DNA of 33,594 nucleotides from Oceanospirillaceae bacterium (GTDB lineage: Bacteria; Pseudomonadota; Gammaproteobacteria; Pseudomonadales; Balneatricaceae): the NCBI GenBank assembly GCA_013215505.1, contig JABSQZ010000016.1, positions 1-33,594 of the forward strand, given 5' to 3'. The notes beneath the pieces were generated by a model that did no database searches, was not told where the DNA came from, and saw only the letters and a program-made list of their open reading frames with translations. Of the stretch, positions 24,293 to 33,018 are shown in pieces. The position numbers and the translations under genes are program-made. Numbering within the stretch: position 1 is the first letter of the stretch; each line of letters opens with the position of its first letter.

Positions 24293-25999
24293 TTAGACCT
24301 TAAACAGTTTAACTAGGGAGGCAAGGCTATGAGATAATTTGAGAATATTTTCACTTGCTTTCAGGGTACTTTCAACGGCATCGGTGGTCGTTGCAAATCT
24401 TTGGTTAATGTCGACAATATTGTGGTTAATATCATCAACTACTATAGTTTGTTCTTCTGCGGACTTTGAGATCATGGTATTGAGATCGTCTATCTCATGT
24501 ATTTTATGTTCAATGGTTTCAAATGAGACTCCGGTTTCTTCGGCTTGCTTGGAAACATGTAATGCCTCTTTATTGCCATCATCCATCAGATCTACCGCAT
24601 CATGCGTGCCTGATTGTAAACTAGCGATAATGTCGTTGATTTCGGTAGTGGAATTTTGGGTCTTTTGTGCCAAAGTACGCACTTCATCGGCGACCACTGC
24701 AAAACCTCGGCCAGCTTCACCTGCCCGTGCTGCCTCAATCGCGGCATTGAGGGCGAGTAAATTGGTTTGACTTGAAATACTGCCTATCACGTCTAATACA
24801 GTGCCAATATCATTACTGAATTTTTCAACATCTCGAATAGATTTATCAGCCCTGGACATCAGTTGGGATAACTTCTGGGTATCTGATGTTGAACTATCGA
24901 CCATTTTACGACCCCTTGACGCCGACGCTCGGGCTTCACCCATGGCCAGGGTTGCCTGTTCAGTATGCCCGGATATTCCCTGCACGGTCGTAGTCATTTC
25001 AGAAATGGCAGCTGCCACTTGCATGGTTGCTTGTTGTTGTTTTACTACTCCTGCTTTGGCTTGCTGCATCAAACTGACTAAATTTGATATCGCCTGATCT
25101 AATTCTAAACAAGCGTCACTGACCTGGCTCACTATGCTGGAAAATTGGTCCATCATTAAGTTGAATGCCGTTCCGGTGACCCCAATTTCATCCATATTCC
25201 TGACCTTAAACCTAAGAGTAAGATCAGATTGTTGTTGAATTTTTTCTACTGTGTTTCGCAATCGCTCAATTCGCACGCATATTGTGCGACGCATTAAGTA
25301 GCTGAAAGCCAAACTCAGCAAAATAATAAGCACTAAAATAGAGAGTGAGACGGTGAGCAATGATGAATTATTGGTGACGATAATGTCTGCTGATTGTTTT
25401 ACTTTATCGCCGGACAGGGTAACGATTTGCCCAGCTTGGGTTGCCTGTTGATTAAGATTATCCAATACTTCATGACTATTTTGTTGAAAATCATGTATTA
25501 ATAGTTCTATTTCCTCCACTAAAACCCGGCCATCGGAGACCATTGAATTTCCCTGGACACGGTTTTCATCAACATAAGAATCAACAGCTTCAAGCATAAG
25601 CTCAAATAATTGGTTGGTTTTCTCAGACAAAGTTTCTGCTAAATTAGCATCGATTTTGGCCAGCTCATCTAATAGCTTTTGCAAATCTTCCAGTGAAGTA
25701 TTAGCGTTATCTTCAGCTTCATTTAACCAGCTAACAGATAAATCTAGTAGCCAGGCTCGTAAGTCTCTAAATTCCTGATCAATTTCAATGATCAACATCA
25801 GGTCATTTCTTTCGCTAGTTTGCAGCTTAAGTATTTTTTCCTGCTGTTGAATCGCTTGAATTTGCCGGTTAACAAACTCTTGCTGTTCAATACTTATATC
25901 TGAAGTTTCTTGCACACCAAACAATATATAAATGAAAGCTATGGCGACAATGGCAGAGAAGCTCAAATTACCAACGACAAGTTTCGTTGAAATATTCAT
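24293..25999 (-). CDS. Methyl-accepting chemotaxis protein
   Basis: 568 residues. Membrane helix 1 is at about 8-28, a periplasmic helical region of about 180 residues (four-helix-bundle-like, rich in Leu/Asp/Gln) follows, membrane helix 2 is at about 213-236, then HAMP ([18 protein letters not shown] onward) and the cytoplasmic signalling domain. The CheA/CheW-binding tip reads [20 protein letters not shown], then [20 protein letters not shown]. There is no C-terminal CheR-tethering pentapeptide. The gene lies between an exported c-heme protein and an exported di-heme cytochrome, with 25 bases to the former, which suggests it senses redox state or respiration through them. The che operon at 6854-12420 is broken, so its CheA/CheW must be encoded elsewhere. 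Confidence 0.95.
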   Translation of the reverse strand: MNISTKLVVGNLSFSAIVAIAFIYILFGVQETSDISIEQQEFVNRQIQAIQQQEKILKLQTSERNDLMLIIEIDQEFRDLRAWLLDLSVSWLNEAEDNANTSLEDLQKLLDELAKIDANLAETLSEKTNQLFELMLEAVDSYVDENRVQGNSMVSDGRVLVEEIELLIHDFQQNSHEVLDNLNQQATQAGQIVTLSGDKVKQSADIIVTNNSSLLTVSLSILVLIILLSLAFSYLMRRTICVRIERLRNTVEKIQQQSDLTLRFKVRNMDEIGVTGTAFNLMMDQFSSIVSQVSDACLELDQAISNLVSLMQQAKAGVVKQQQATMQVAAAISEMTTTVQGISGHTEQATLAMGEARASASRGRKMVDSSTSDTQKLSQLMSRADKSIRDVEKFSNDIGTVLDVIGSISSQTNLLALNAAIEAARAGEAGRGFAVVADEVRTLAQKTQNSTTEINDIIASLQSGTHDAVDLMDDGNKEALHVSKQAEETGVSFETIEHKIHEIDDLNTMISKSAEEQTIVVDDINHNIVDINQRFATTTDAVESTLKASENILKLSHSLASLVKLFKV

Positions 26000-26024
26000 A
26001 ATGTTATACTGCTACATTCAAATG

Positions 26025-26750
26025 TTATTGGTAAATGATTAAACTGATCGCCCCACCTAATTCTCCTAATACCCCACCTTCTTTTTTACCGCCGGATATA
26101 TCCCTCTCCCCTTTAGGACCACCATGGCAGGCTAGGCAAGACTGTCCATAATATTCAGGCAGAATAGAGCGATAGGCATCTTTTCCCTTAACTGAACTCT
26201 GTTCTGAAAAAGGTTTTCCTTTCGGATAATCGGTTTTTTTGAACATGTTTTCTATTATATTGTGCTCCCATTTATCGGGTCTGTTTGCTCTATTACGCAC
26301 GTAACTTTTGGGGGCCGTAAGCTTTATTTTCATTTTACCCGACATCTTACCGTTAAATTTGGTGGCTAACTGGCGGGCAAATATTGCCGGTAGAAAACCT
26401 TTAAATCCCACACCTTGTTCGTTGATCAGGTCTTGGTTTTCGTCCATGACTTCTTCTACCGCACTTAACATGGATTTTTGGGCCAAGGATAAATTATCCA
26501 TGTCTAATTGTTTGCCGCTCGCCTCGGCATAGTTCTCTAGCGCCTTAGCAGTCACCACCTCTCCCGATAATCCTTTATCACCTATGTCAATTTTATTGAT
26601 ATGTCCTTGATTAACAGAAATTACTTTTCTGGCTGCTCTGTATAAAGAGGTAAGCTCTTCACTGACTTCATCTTGTGATAGTGCATAGCTCAGATCTGGC
26701 GATATCATAACAATACAAAATAGACTGCATAAAAATCGATTAACATTCAT
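26025..26750 (-). CDS. Exported Tll0287-like (DUF3365) c-type heme protein
   Basis: 241 residues from ATG 26750, supported by AAGGA 8 bases upstream and because it places a signal peptide (NRFLCSLFCIVMISPDLSYA) at the N-terminus; an in-frame TTG at 26786 would add 12 charged residues. The Tll0287-like domain shows KGFLPAIFARQLATKFN, APKSYVRNRANRPDKWE and a single heme c motif CLACHGGPKG (Cys205, Cys208, His209). Such domains occur as free periplasmic proteins and as sensor domains of kinases and MCPs. The gene is first in the unit, ahead of the MCP, so it is a good candidate for a periplasmic heme co-sensor. Confidence 0.82.
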   Translation of the reverse strand: MNVNRFLCSLFCIVMISPDLSYALSQDEVSEELTSLYRAARKVISVNQGHINKIDIGDKGLSGEVVTAKALENYAEASGKQLDMDNLSLAQKSMLSAVEEVMDENQDLINEQGVGFKGFLPAIFARQLATKFNGKMSGKMKIKLTAPKSYVRNRANRPDKWEHNIIENMFKKTDYPKGKPFSEQSSVKGKDAYRSILPEYYGQSCLACHGGPKGERDISGGKKEGGVLGELGGAISLIIYQ

Positions 26751-27515
26751 CTTAGCGTTCCTTTTATTGGGCTTATACATCTTCAATGTTGATTCTTGTA
26801 TAGCTAAGTATAGCCAACATTATTATTTTGCAATGTTTATTCAAAGGCAGATAGATAATTGCTCCCTATCTATATTAGTTAATTTTTTTAGCCATATTTG
26901 CTCACTTATTGGCTGATTAATTATTATCAATAAGGCTTGGGCATTTTTATGTTTAAGTGCAAGATGTCAGCCTTTGGCTATTCTATGTACACCAAACGTT
27001 CTGTGATGAGCTTTATACTTGCTAAATTTAAGTATTTGAGCTTATAAATTAATGTTAAGCCTTTAACGTTACCTAAGGAGCATGAGATTAAGTCCAATAC
27101 GCCTCTGGCGAACAGCTCAGTGGAGGGATTGATAAACGGATAGCTGACTTTGTCAGTCTGCTGGGAAAGGACCGGCCAATTCGGTATTGAATATAGCTGA
27201 TGAAATGTAGGTATTGATGTTAAACAGCATGCTAAACCGCATGTTTATGGGGGTATGCAAACAATTGCTGGCAGACCTGTCTTAGAGGTACGGGGGTGTT
27301 GCTGCAAATACTGCTTTTACAAACTCAATAAGGGGAGACGCAAATGGATTTTTAGCCCCCATCAACAGCAAAGTATTTAACCAGTATAGTCAATTCCACG
27401 GCTCGGCTCTGAGCGAATATTAAAATTTACCGATTAAGCAGCAGCTGCTACAGATTAAATTCACTACAAGCAACTATTCTCCCCTCATCGCAGTTTATCT
27501 CAATTGTTTTAATAT
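26751..27515. other. Gene-free region, partly repeat-derived
   Basis: AT-rich from about 26800 to 27060 (promoter for the leftward heme/MCP unit expected here), then a diverged copy of the right-end repeat element (27071-27260), then unrecognised sequence up to the heptamer array at 27516. I see no gene. Confidence 0.55.
27071..27260 (+). repeat. Diverged, deleted copy of the structured repeat at 33019
   Basis: 27071-27119 matches 33019-33067 at about 43 of 49 bases by eye, starting ACCTAAGGAGCATG and including ACGCCTCTGGCG. A second block at about 27140-27184 (TTTGTCAGTCTGCTGGGAAA) matches 33297-33330, and TGTTTATGGG at about 27242 matches 33362. The middle of the longer copy is missing. 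Confidence 0.7.
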
Positions 27516-27592
27516 CTTCCAACTTCCAACTTCCAACTTCCAACTTCCAACTTCCAACTTCCAACTTCCAACTTCCAACTTCCAACTTCCAA
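27516..27592 (-). repeat. Heptanucleotide array 3 (11 perfect units, GTTGGAA on minus strand)
   Basis: Eleven exact copies of CTTCCAA on the plus strand, which is GTTGGAA on the minus strand, the same unit as in array 2. It begins 8 bases after the SDR stop codon, in the sense orientation of that gene. Perfect uniformity suggests recent expansion. Confidence 0.95.
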
Positions 27593-27600
27593 CTAGACTC

Positions 27601-28278
27601 CTACCAGGGAATAACCGTCCCATCATAGTCGTAGTAACGACTATTCATCTGCGGGTAGTTATCGGTATTGGCACGGTCGACGATACTGCGCATGCCGGCG
27701 ACGCTGGTCGCTGTGTCTATTGCACCCTCTGCACCGCCCATTGCGGTTCTGACGTGCCCGGGATGCAGCAACAGACAGCTTATTTTCTGTTTGCTATAGT
27801 CATGGGCTAAGCAGCGAACCGCCATATTCAGAGCACTTTTTGATGAGCGGTAGGCAAAAGCTTGTTGGCCATTTTCTGTTAATGAACCCATTTTGCTGGT
27901 GGTAAAGGCCAGCACTTTGCGTTGGGAAGCTTGCAGGTTGGCATGCAGTGCCTGGGCGATCTTAACCGGGGCTATGCTGTTAATCGCAAAAGTCTGCAGC
28001 CAAGTGTGCATCTTCAGTTGCTCTAGGCTTTGTCCTTTATCTAAATACACTCCGGCGTTGTTCCAGATAATATCAATGGCGGTACCTTGTAACTGCCTGC
28101 CCAGCTCAGTAATAGAATCTTCACTACTGACATCCAGCAGTAGCTGCTCTGCTCCACTGGCAACTTCACCGCTACTGTTGCGGGAAGTGGCCAGTACTCG
28201 CCAGCCGTCGGCCAGGTAAGATTGCGATAATGCCAGACCTATGCCTCGGTTGGCGCCGGTAATTAAGATTGTCGGCAT
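27601..28278 (-). CDS. Short-chain dehydrogenase/reductase
   Basis: 225 residues. The Rossmann signature is TILITGANRGIGLALSQSYL, with Asn of the NNAGVY motif, and the catalytic set Ser/Thr (FTTSKMGSL), Tyr and Lys (YRSSKSALNMAV). The PGHVRTAMGG motif fits the usual cofactor-loop region. It is a C-factor/SDR-like NAD(P)H oxidoreductase of unknown substrate. It is divergent from the class II aldolase and dehydratase genes and may serve the same catabolic pathway. Array 3 lies directly at its 3' end. Confidence 0.9.
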   Translation of the reverse strand: MPTILITGANRGIGLALSQSYLADGWRVLATSRNSSGEVASGAEQLLLDVSSEDSITELGRQLQGTAIDIIWNNAGVYLDKGQSLEQLKMHTWLQTFAINSIAPVKIAQALHANLQASQRKVLAFTTSKMGSLTENGQQAFAYRSSKSALNMAVRCLAHDYSKQKISCLLLHPGHVRTAMGGAEGAIDTATSVAGMRSIVDRANTDNYPQMNSRYYDYDGTVIPW

Positions 28279-28294
28279 AATGTTCCCTGTAGCT

Positions 28295-28326
28295 AAAATA
28301 AATAATAGTTAAAATAAATAATAGTT
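28295..28326. repeat. 16-bp tandem duplication
   Basis: AAAATAAATAATAGTT occurs twice in tandem, followed by a partial third copy. It lies 17 bases upstream of the SDR start, inside the divergent promoter region. Confidence 0.85.
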
Positions 28327-28469
28327 AAAATATTGATAGTGAAAGCAGTGATTTACATAAAAGTTACCTCAGTCTACTCTCTCTTCTGATGAATAACTTT
28401 TATTCAAGCTAATAATAATTTTCAGCAGCGCGAAAGCTGGTTTTCTGATGATAAAACTATAAGATGAAT

Positions 28470-28518
28470 GCAATTAGCAATTAGCAATTAGCAATTAGCA
28501 ATTAGCAATTAGCAATTA
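28470..28518 (+). repeat. Heptanucleotide array 4 (7 copies of GCAATTA)
   Basis: Seven exact copies. The unit differs from arrays 1-3 and the array is 5' of a gene rather than 3'. It ends two bases before the AAAGAGGG ribosome-binding site of the aldolase gene. Confidence 0.95.
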
Positions 28519-28536
28519 GTAAAGAGGGATTTAAAA

Positions 28537-29304
28537 GTGTTTGAAATAGCGCAGTTAGATTTAAAGGGAAAAGTAAGTGACAGCGAGTGGCAGTTGCGGA
28601 TCGATCTCGCCGCCTGCTACCGGTTAGTAGCTGATTTGGGTTGGGACGATATTATTTATACGCATCTGTCGGCGCGACTGCTGGGCACAGATGAGTACCT
28701 GGTGAATCCTTTTGGGCTGGCCTTTAATGAAGTGACAGCCTCAAATTTAGTCAAAGTCGATTTGCAGGGAAATATTCTCGATGACACTCCCTATGTCATC
28801 AATCCAGCCGGTTTTACTATTCACAGTGCCATACACGAGGCTCGTCCGGATGCTCACTGTGTTATCCACTTGCACACTAATGCCACCACAGTGGTGGCTT
28901 CACAGAAGCAGGGGCTGTTGCCTTATAGCCAGTATTCGATGTTTTCTCTGGCATCGCTCTCCTATCATGGCTACGAGGGATTGGCGGTCAATGACGATGA
29001 GAAAAAGCGCCTGCAGGATGATATAGCCAATACCAATCATATGTTGTTGGTTAACCATGGCGGACTGACAGTTGGCAGTACCGTAGGAGACGCCTTTATG
29101 CGTTTCTTCGACTTGCAGCGCGCCTGTGAAATACAAGTGATGTTGCAATCAACCGGGCAAGAGGCCACTCAGGTTCCTCAAGAAATTTTAGACAACATCA
29201 AAAAACAGCAAAACATCGTCAACATAGGTGAGTCCGGTGGACAAAAAATCTGGCCGGCGATGTTGCGTAAAGCTTACAAATTAGACCCTGGATTTATGCA
29301 ATAA
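28537..29304 (+). CDS. Class II aldolase/adducin-family protein
   Basis: 255 residues from GTG 28537, with AAAGAGGG 8 bases upstream. Zinc-type residues are visible: HLHTNA (two His) near residue 110, and a third His in LVNHGGLTVG. IYTHLSARL and INPAGFTIHSAIHEARPD are typical family stretches. Members cleave or decarboxylate small sugar phosphates or hydroxy acids; several close relatives lack a proven reaction. It is 51 bases upstream of the enolase-superfamily dehydratase and probably in one operon with it, pointing to sugar-acid breakdown. Confidence 0.88.
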   Translation: MFEIAQLDLKGKVSDSEWQLRIDLAACYRLVADLGWDDIIYTHLSARLLGTDEYLVNPFGLAFNEVTASNLVKVDLQGNILDDTPYVINPAGFTIHSAIHEARPDAHCVIHLHTNATTVVASQKQGLLPYSQYSMFSLASLSYHGYEGLAVNDDEKKRLQDDIANTNHMLLVNHGGLTVGSTVGDAFMRFFDLQRACEIQVMLQSTGQEATQVPQEILDNIKKQQNIVNIGESGGQKIWPAMLRKAYKLDPGFMQ

Positions 29305-29355
29305 GCAGCTCGCTATAATAGCTTATTCGTTACGTTTTACCTTTTGGAGAAAAAA

Positions 29356-30531
29356 ATGAAAGTTGTATCAGTAGAAGTCTTCGATATTCACTGTCCCGAT
29401 CGTCCGGGCTGGAACCCGGTATTTATCCGTGTGCACACCGATGAAGGGATTAATGGTGTCGGTGAGGCAGGCTTAGCTTACGACGTAGGGCACAGTGCTG
29501 CCGCACATATGATCAAAGAGATGGCCGAGGCCTTTTTAATTGGCCACGACCCGTTCCAAACGGAAAAGCTCTGGTCGCGGATGTTGCGTGAGAGCTTCTG
29601 GGGTCTAGGTGGCGGCCCGGTTGTCTACGCGGCGATGAGCGCTATAGACACAGCTCTTTGGGACATCAAAGGCAAGGCACTGAACTTGCCGGTCTACCAA
29701 TTGCTGGGCGGCAAAGTAAACGATTCACTGCGCACTTACGCCTCACAGTTGCAGTTTGACTGGGACGTTGAATTTAAAGCACTATCACAGCCAGAACAAT
29801 ACGCTGAGGCGGCATTAAAAGCCGTTGCTGAAGGTTACGACGCCGTTAAAGTTGACCCTATCATGTATGACAAAGACGGCAATACTTACTACGATAGAAC
29901 CAAGATTATTTCCCGTGGCGAGATCAAATTGTATCGCGCCCGTCTGGCGGCTATTCGCGATGCGGTAGGTGATGAGGTAGACATTATCTTCGAATGCCAT
30001 TCACTACCGGGTGTTACTACTGCAATTCAACTGGGTAAACTGGCTGAAGAGTTCGATTGCATGTACTACGAAGAGCCGGTTAATTACCTGAACCATTCAC
30101 TGCACAAAAAGGTAGCCGATAAAGTGAATGTTCCCATCGCCGGCGGCGAGCGACTTTACAATCGCTGGCAGGTAAGGCCTTATTTTGAAGATCAAAGCAT
30201 CGATGTGTTGCAGCCCGACATTGGCCTCTGTGGTGGTTTTACTGAAACCAAAAAAGTTTGTGACTACGCCGATATCTTCGATATTCGCATCCAGGCTCAC
30301 GTCTGTGGTGGACCTGTAGCCACCGCTGCCTCGCTGCACTTAGAGACAGCAATTCCCAACTTCCTGATTCACGAGCACCATACTTACGCTATTAAGGCCT
30401 GGAACAGAGAGTTATGTATTCAAGATCCGCAGCCAGTTAACGGTCAGTTTGTGGTTTCTGAAGCCCCCGGAATAGGCATTGAGTTAAACGATGAAATTGT
30501 GATGCGCTCGCCGCGAATCGTGATTAAATAA
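29356..30531 (+). CDS. Enolase-superfamily sugar-acid dehydratase (mandelate racemase/DgoD-like)
   Basis: 391 residues from ATG 29356 (GGAGA upstream; the TTG at 29344 would add four residues). The N-terminal capping domain is followed by the barrel with K165-x-D167 (AVKVDP), metal-ligand candidates Glu213 (IFECHS, with His215), the Glu pair 239/240 (YYEEPV) and Glu265 (AGGERL), and the catalytic His315 (QAHVCGGP). This pattern belongs to acid-sugar dehydratases (galactonate, gluconate or mannonate type). The exact sugar is not predictable. A strong terminator follows. Confidence 0.9.
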   Translation: MKVVSVEVFDIHCPDRPGWNPVFIRVHTDEGINGVGEAGLAYDVGHSAAAHMIKEMAEAFLIGHDPFQTEKLWSRMLRESFWGLGGGPVVYAAMSAIDTALWDIKGKALNLPVYQLLGGKVNDSLRTYASQLQFDWDVEFKALSQPEQYAEAALKAVAEGYDAVKVDPIMYDKDGNTYYDRTKIISRGEIKLYRARLAAIRDAVGDEVDIIFECHSLPGVTTAIQLGKLAEEFDCMYYEEPVNYLNHSLHKKVADKVNVPIAGGERLYNRWQVRPYFEDQSIDVLQPDIGLCGGFTETKKVCDYADIFDIRIQAHVCGGPVATAASLHLETAIPNFLIHEHHTYAIKAWNRELCIQDPQPVNGQFVVSEAPGIGIELNDEIVMRSPRIVIK

Positions 30532-30547
30532 GCGTTGTAATTCCTCA

Positions 30548-30592
30548 GCTGTCGGACGGTAGAAGATGTATCCGCTCCGACAGCCCTTTTAT
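30548..30592 (+). terminator. Rho-independent terminator after the dehydratase gene
   Basis: A perfect 9-base stem, GCTGTCGGA (30548-30556) with TCCGACAGC (30576-30584), is followed by CCTTTTATT. It lies 17 bases after the stop codon. Confidence 0.85.
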
Positions 30593-30738
30593 TGCCGGCC
30601 TCTCTCAGTATTGCGTACACAGCAGTTGCTATTTTGCGCCCCTTTAGCGCTTGTTTTTTATCTATTTTTCTCAATATGCTATTAATAGTTTATGAGTTGT
30701 TGTATTAATTGCCTTAAATTTTATGTTTAGGACAGTCA

Positions 30739-31236
30739 ATGCAAACCAGTCAAGCGTCTCAGATAGTGATAGCAGCGGCAAAAATATCCGATTTTACGCA
30801 AATAAGAACGCTGTATCTTGCCAGTGATGAGTACCATTTTCAACAGTCACCGAATGAGTTTAAAAGCCCTGATGAAATGTCCGAGCAACGGGATGAAGCT
30901 GGTTTTGAGTAATTGCTGGCGGCTAAAAATTACATTGTTTTGACGGCCACATACCAACAAAAAATTATTGGCATAGTCGCGGGTAATATCTGTGATCAAC
31001 AGTCGTTTATTCTTAAATCTAAATTAATTGGCCATATTGACGAAGTAGCTGTCGATCCCGCATACCGGGGTTTAGGTTGCGCAAAAAAGTTAATCAGAGC
31101 CATTGAGCAACAGTTTTTTGAACAGGCAGTTGAAGAAATTATACTCAATGTCTATGAGTTTAATAACACTGCCCGCACCTTATATGAAAAAATCGGCTAT
31201 CGACCGAAGATCCATAAACTAGCCAAAACACGATAA
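30739..31236 (+). pseudogene. GNAT acetyltransferase interrupted by one in-frame TAA
   Basis: From ATG 30739 (AGGA 7-8 bases upstream) the frame runs 57 codons to TAA 30910-30912 and then continues in the same frame for 107 more. Before the stop it reads FTQIRTLYLASDEYHF; after it comes the acetyl-CoA motif VDPAYRGLGCAKKLIRA and YEFNNTARTLYEKIGY. The joined protein of about 165 residues is a normal-length GNAT. One base change from a sense codon (for example CAA, GAA or AAA) accounts for the stop. Translation restart at TTG 30913 would give only a partial protein. Confidence 0.8.
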
Positions 31237-31251
31237 AATTAGGGGATTATT

Positions 31252-31695
31252 ATGGGAGATGCAATGCAAGATACTAACTTACGAGGTAGCTGCCTGTGTG
31301 GGGGAGTTGTGTATAAAGTGGCAGTGCTCGACCCGCAAATGGCTCACTGCCATTGCAGTATGTGCCGTAAGTTTCACGGTGCTGCCTTCGCCACTTATGG
31401 CTCGGTAAAGCGTGAAGATTTTTCCTGGTTGCAGGGTCAACAATTGTTACAAGAATTTGTCGCTGACAATCAGACAACCCGTACTTTTTGTAAAAAATGT
31501 GGCAGCAGCTTAACCTTTGCCCCATCCGGTGATACCGGTGAAGAGGTGGAGATTGCACTGGCGACTTTGGACAGTGAAATAGCCGGACGACCCAGTGCCC
31601 ATATTTTCACTGAGTATAAGGCAAACTGGCATCAAATTAGCGATGATTGTGCTAAATTTATGCGCGGGCGGGATAGTCAGATTAACAGCGATTAA
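31252..31695 (+). CDS. GFA-family (Mss4-like) zinc protein
   Basis: 147 residues. The zinc-binding cysteines of the glutathione-dependent formaldehyde-activating (GFA) fold are all present: GSCLCGGVVY, CHCSMCRKFHG and FCKKCGSSL. Some family members bind S-hydroxymethylglutathione, but most are of unknown role. ATG 31252 has AGGGG about 8 bases upstream; a second ATG, 12 bases on, is possible. It is 15 bases after the GNAT pseudogene and probably in its transcript. Confidence 0.9.
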   Translation: MGDAMQDTNLRGSCLCGGVVYKVAVLDPQMAHCHCSMCRKFHGAAFATYGSVKREDFSWLQGQQLLQEFVADNQTTRTFCKKCGSSLTFAPSGDTGEEVEIALATLDSEIAGRPSAHIFTEYKANWHQISDDCAKFMRGRDSQINSD

Positions 31696-32235
31696 ACTCT
31701 GGTCGCGACCGTCTTTCGATAAGATAAATTTATAATTTTTGTGTATCTAATCAGCACCGTTATTCTGTTGCTATTAAGGCTGCTGGCGTTAAAATCATTT
31801 AGCTTTGATTTAGCTTTGATTTAGCTTTGATTTAGCTTTGATTTAGCTTTAATTTAGCAGCGTGCTAATAAGTCCGGTATTTTTTCTGAGCTCTTTCTAG
31901 CTGACCTGAATGGGGTACAGAATTTATCTGTCTCGTTGTTGTCGATGCTTCCCAGACAGCTTACTTGTCTGTAGCCGGTGCCTAAATTTCTGAATGCTGT
32001 ATAGGAATGAGGTGTGCTGGACTTGTTCACTTGTTCCTTTGATATGTCTGTTTTTATTTGAAAAATCTGGCATGAGTTACTTGGGATCGCTGTGCAAATG
32101 TCAGTCGGAGCTTGTAAACATGAATGTCGGTGTGGCCCCAGTGGCTTTATTTGCCATGTACTATACTACTGGTCCGCTTATGTAAAAAAGCAGTGGGAAA
32201 ACCTGCTGTTCAAGGTAAAAGGAGTTAGGGTTAAC
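31696..32235. other. Intergenic region with an 11-bp repeat
   Basis: 540 bases. Apart from the 11-base tandem array at 31797 I see no gene. An open frame extends leftward from the binding-protein gene to 32092, but its first 48 codons precede the signal peptide and are cysteine-rich, unlike an exported protein. Confidence 0.5.
31797..31857. repeat. 11-bp tandem repeat (5 copies plus partial)
   Basis: ATTTAGCTTTG repeated four times exactly, then ATTTAGCTTTA and a partial sixth copy. It lies about 100 bases after the GFA gene. The 11-base period is close to one helical turn. Confidence 0.95.
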
Positions 32236-32994
32236 ATGCAGCGCCGTTTTAACAAGCTTTTGGGGCTAGTCTTGCTCCTGTGCAGCTGTTCAGTTTATGC
32301 AAATGATATAGTTATTAATCAAAGAGCGGGCTCTTTTGACTGTGATTTTTCCTGTTATCAAAAATCTGGATTAGTATTTTCGACTTTTAAAGCGTATTCA
32401 CTGAGTTTAACTGTGGCTGAAATTATGCACAGAGCTTACAAAAAGCTGGGAATAGAGACAAAAGTTCAATATGTTCCCGGCAATCGTTCACTGAGATTTT
32501 CCAATGCCGGGCATGCCGATGGAGAGTTATTCCGTATCAAAGGTATGAGTAAGGATTATCCCAATCTGCTTAGAGTACCTGTGCCATTACTTGAATTAGA
32601 AACCATGGCCTATGCCAGGCGAGACGATATAAAAATACAGGGTTGGTCGAGTTTATCTCCTTATAAATTGGGGTTTTTGAGGGGGTTTAAAAAAGCGGAG
32701 CAAAATACTCAAGGTATGCAGACGTTCTCGGCAGAAAGCATGCCGGCACTGTTCGATTTATTGGCCAGAGGTCGACTGGACATAGTGATAGAGTCACGCA
32801 TCGGTGGTCGTATAATCAATACAGAGAAAAAGCAATTTTCTATCAAAGCCCTTGAACCCCCTATAGACAAAATAAAGATTTATCACTATTTGCATAAGGG
32901 CAATAAATTACTGATACCCACCTTAAACAGAGTGTTAGAGCAGATGAAGGCATCCGGTGAAATAGCAGAAATTGTGCGGCAAATGGCCAAGTAA
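32236..32994 (+). CDS. Periplasmic substrate-binding-like protein (SBP_bac_3 type)
   Basis: 252 residues from ATG 32236, preceded by TTAGGG. This start gives a clean signal peptide, QRRFNKLLGLVLLLCSCSVYA, cleaved before NDI. The remainder resembles family-3 solute-binding proteins often found as stand-alone transporter-like proteins in marine gammaproteobacteria: SLTVAEIMHRAYKKLGIETK, YVPGNRSLRFSN, DGELFRIKG, GRLDIVIESRIGG. No permease or kinase gene is adjacent, so it may be a free amino-acid-binding or signalling protein. The ligand is unknown. Confidence 0.8.
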   Translation: MQRRFNKLLGLVLLLCSCSVYANDIVINQRAGSFDCDFSCYQKSGLVFSTFKAYSLSLTVAEIMHRAYKKLGIETKVQYVPGNRSLRFSNAGHADGELFRIKGMSKDYPNLLRVPVPLLELETMAYARRDDIKIQGWSSLSPYKLGFLRGFKKAEQNTQGMQTFSAESMPALFDLLARGRLDIVIESRIGGRIINTEKKQFSIKALEPPIDKIKIYHYLHKGNKLLIPTLNRVLEQMKASGEIAEIVRQMAK

Positions 32995-33018
32995 ATTCCT
33001 CTGCAGATTACCCCTTTC

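Noticed and set aside
32092-32235. Longer start for the binding-protein gene
   Set aside because: The extra 48 residues are Cys-rich and would bury the signal peptide; ATG 32236 has a ribosome-binding site.
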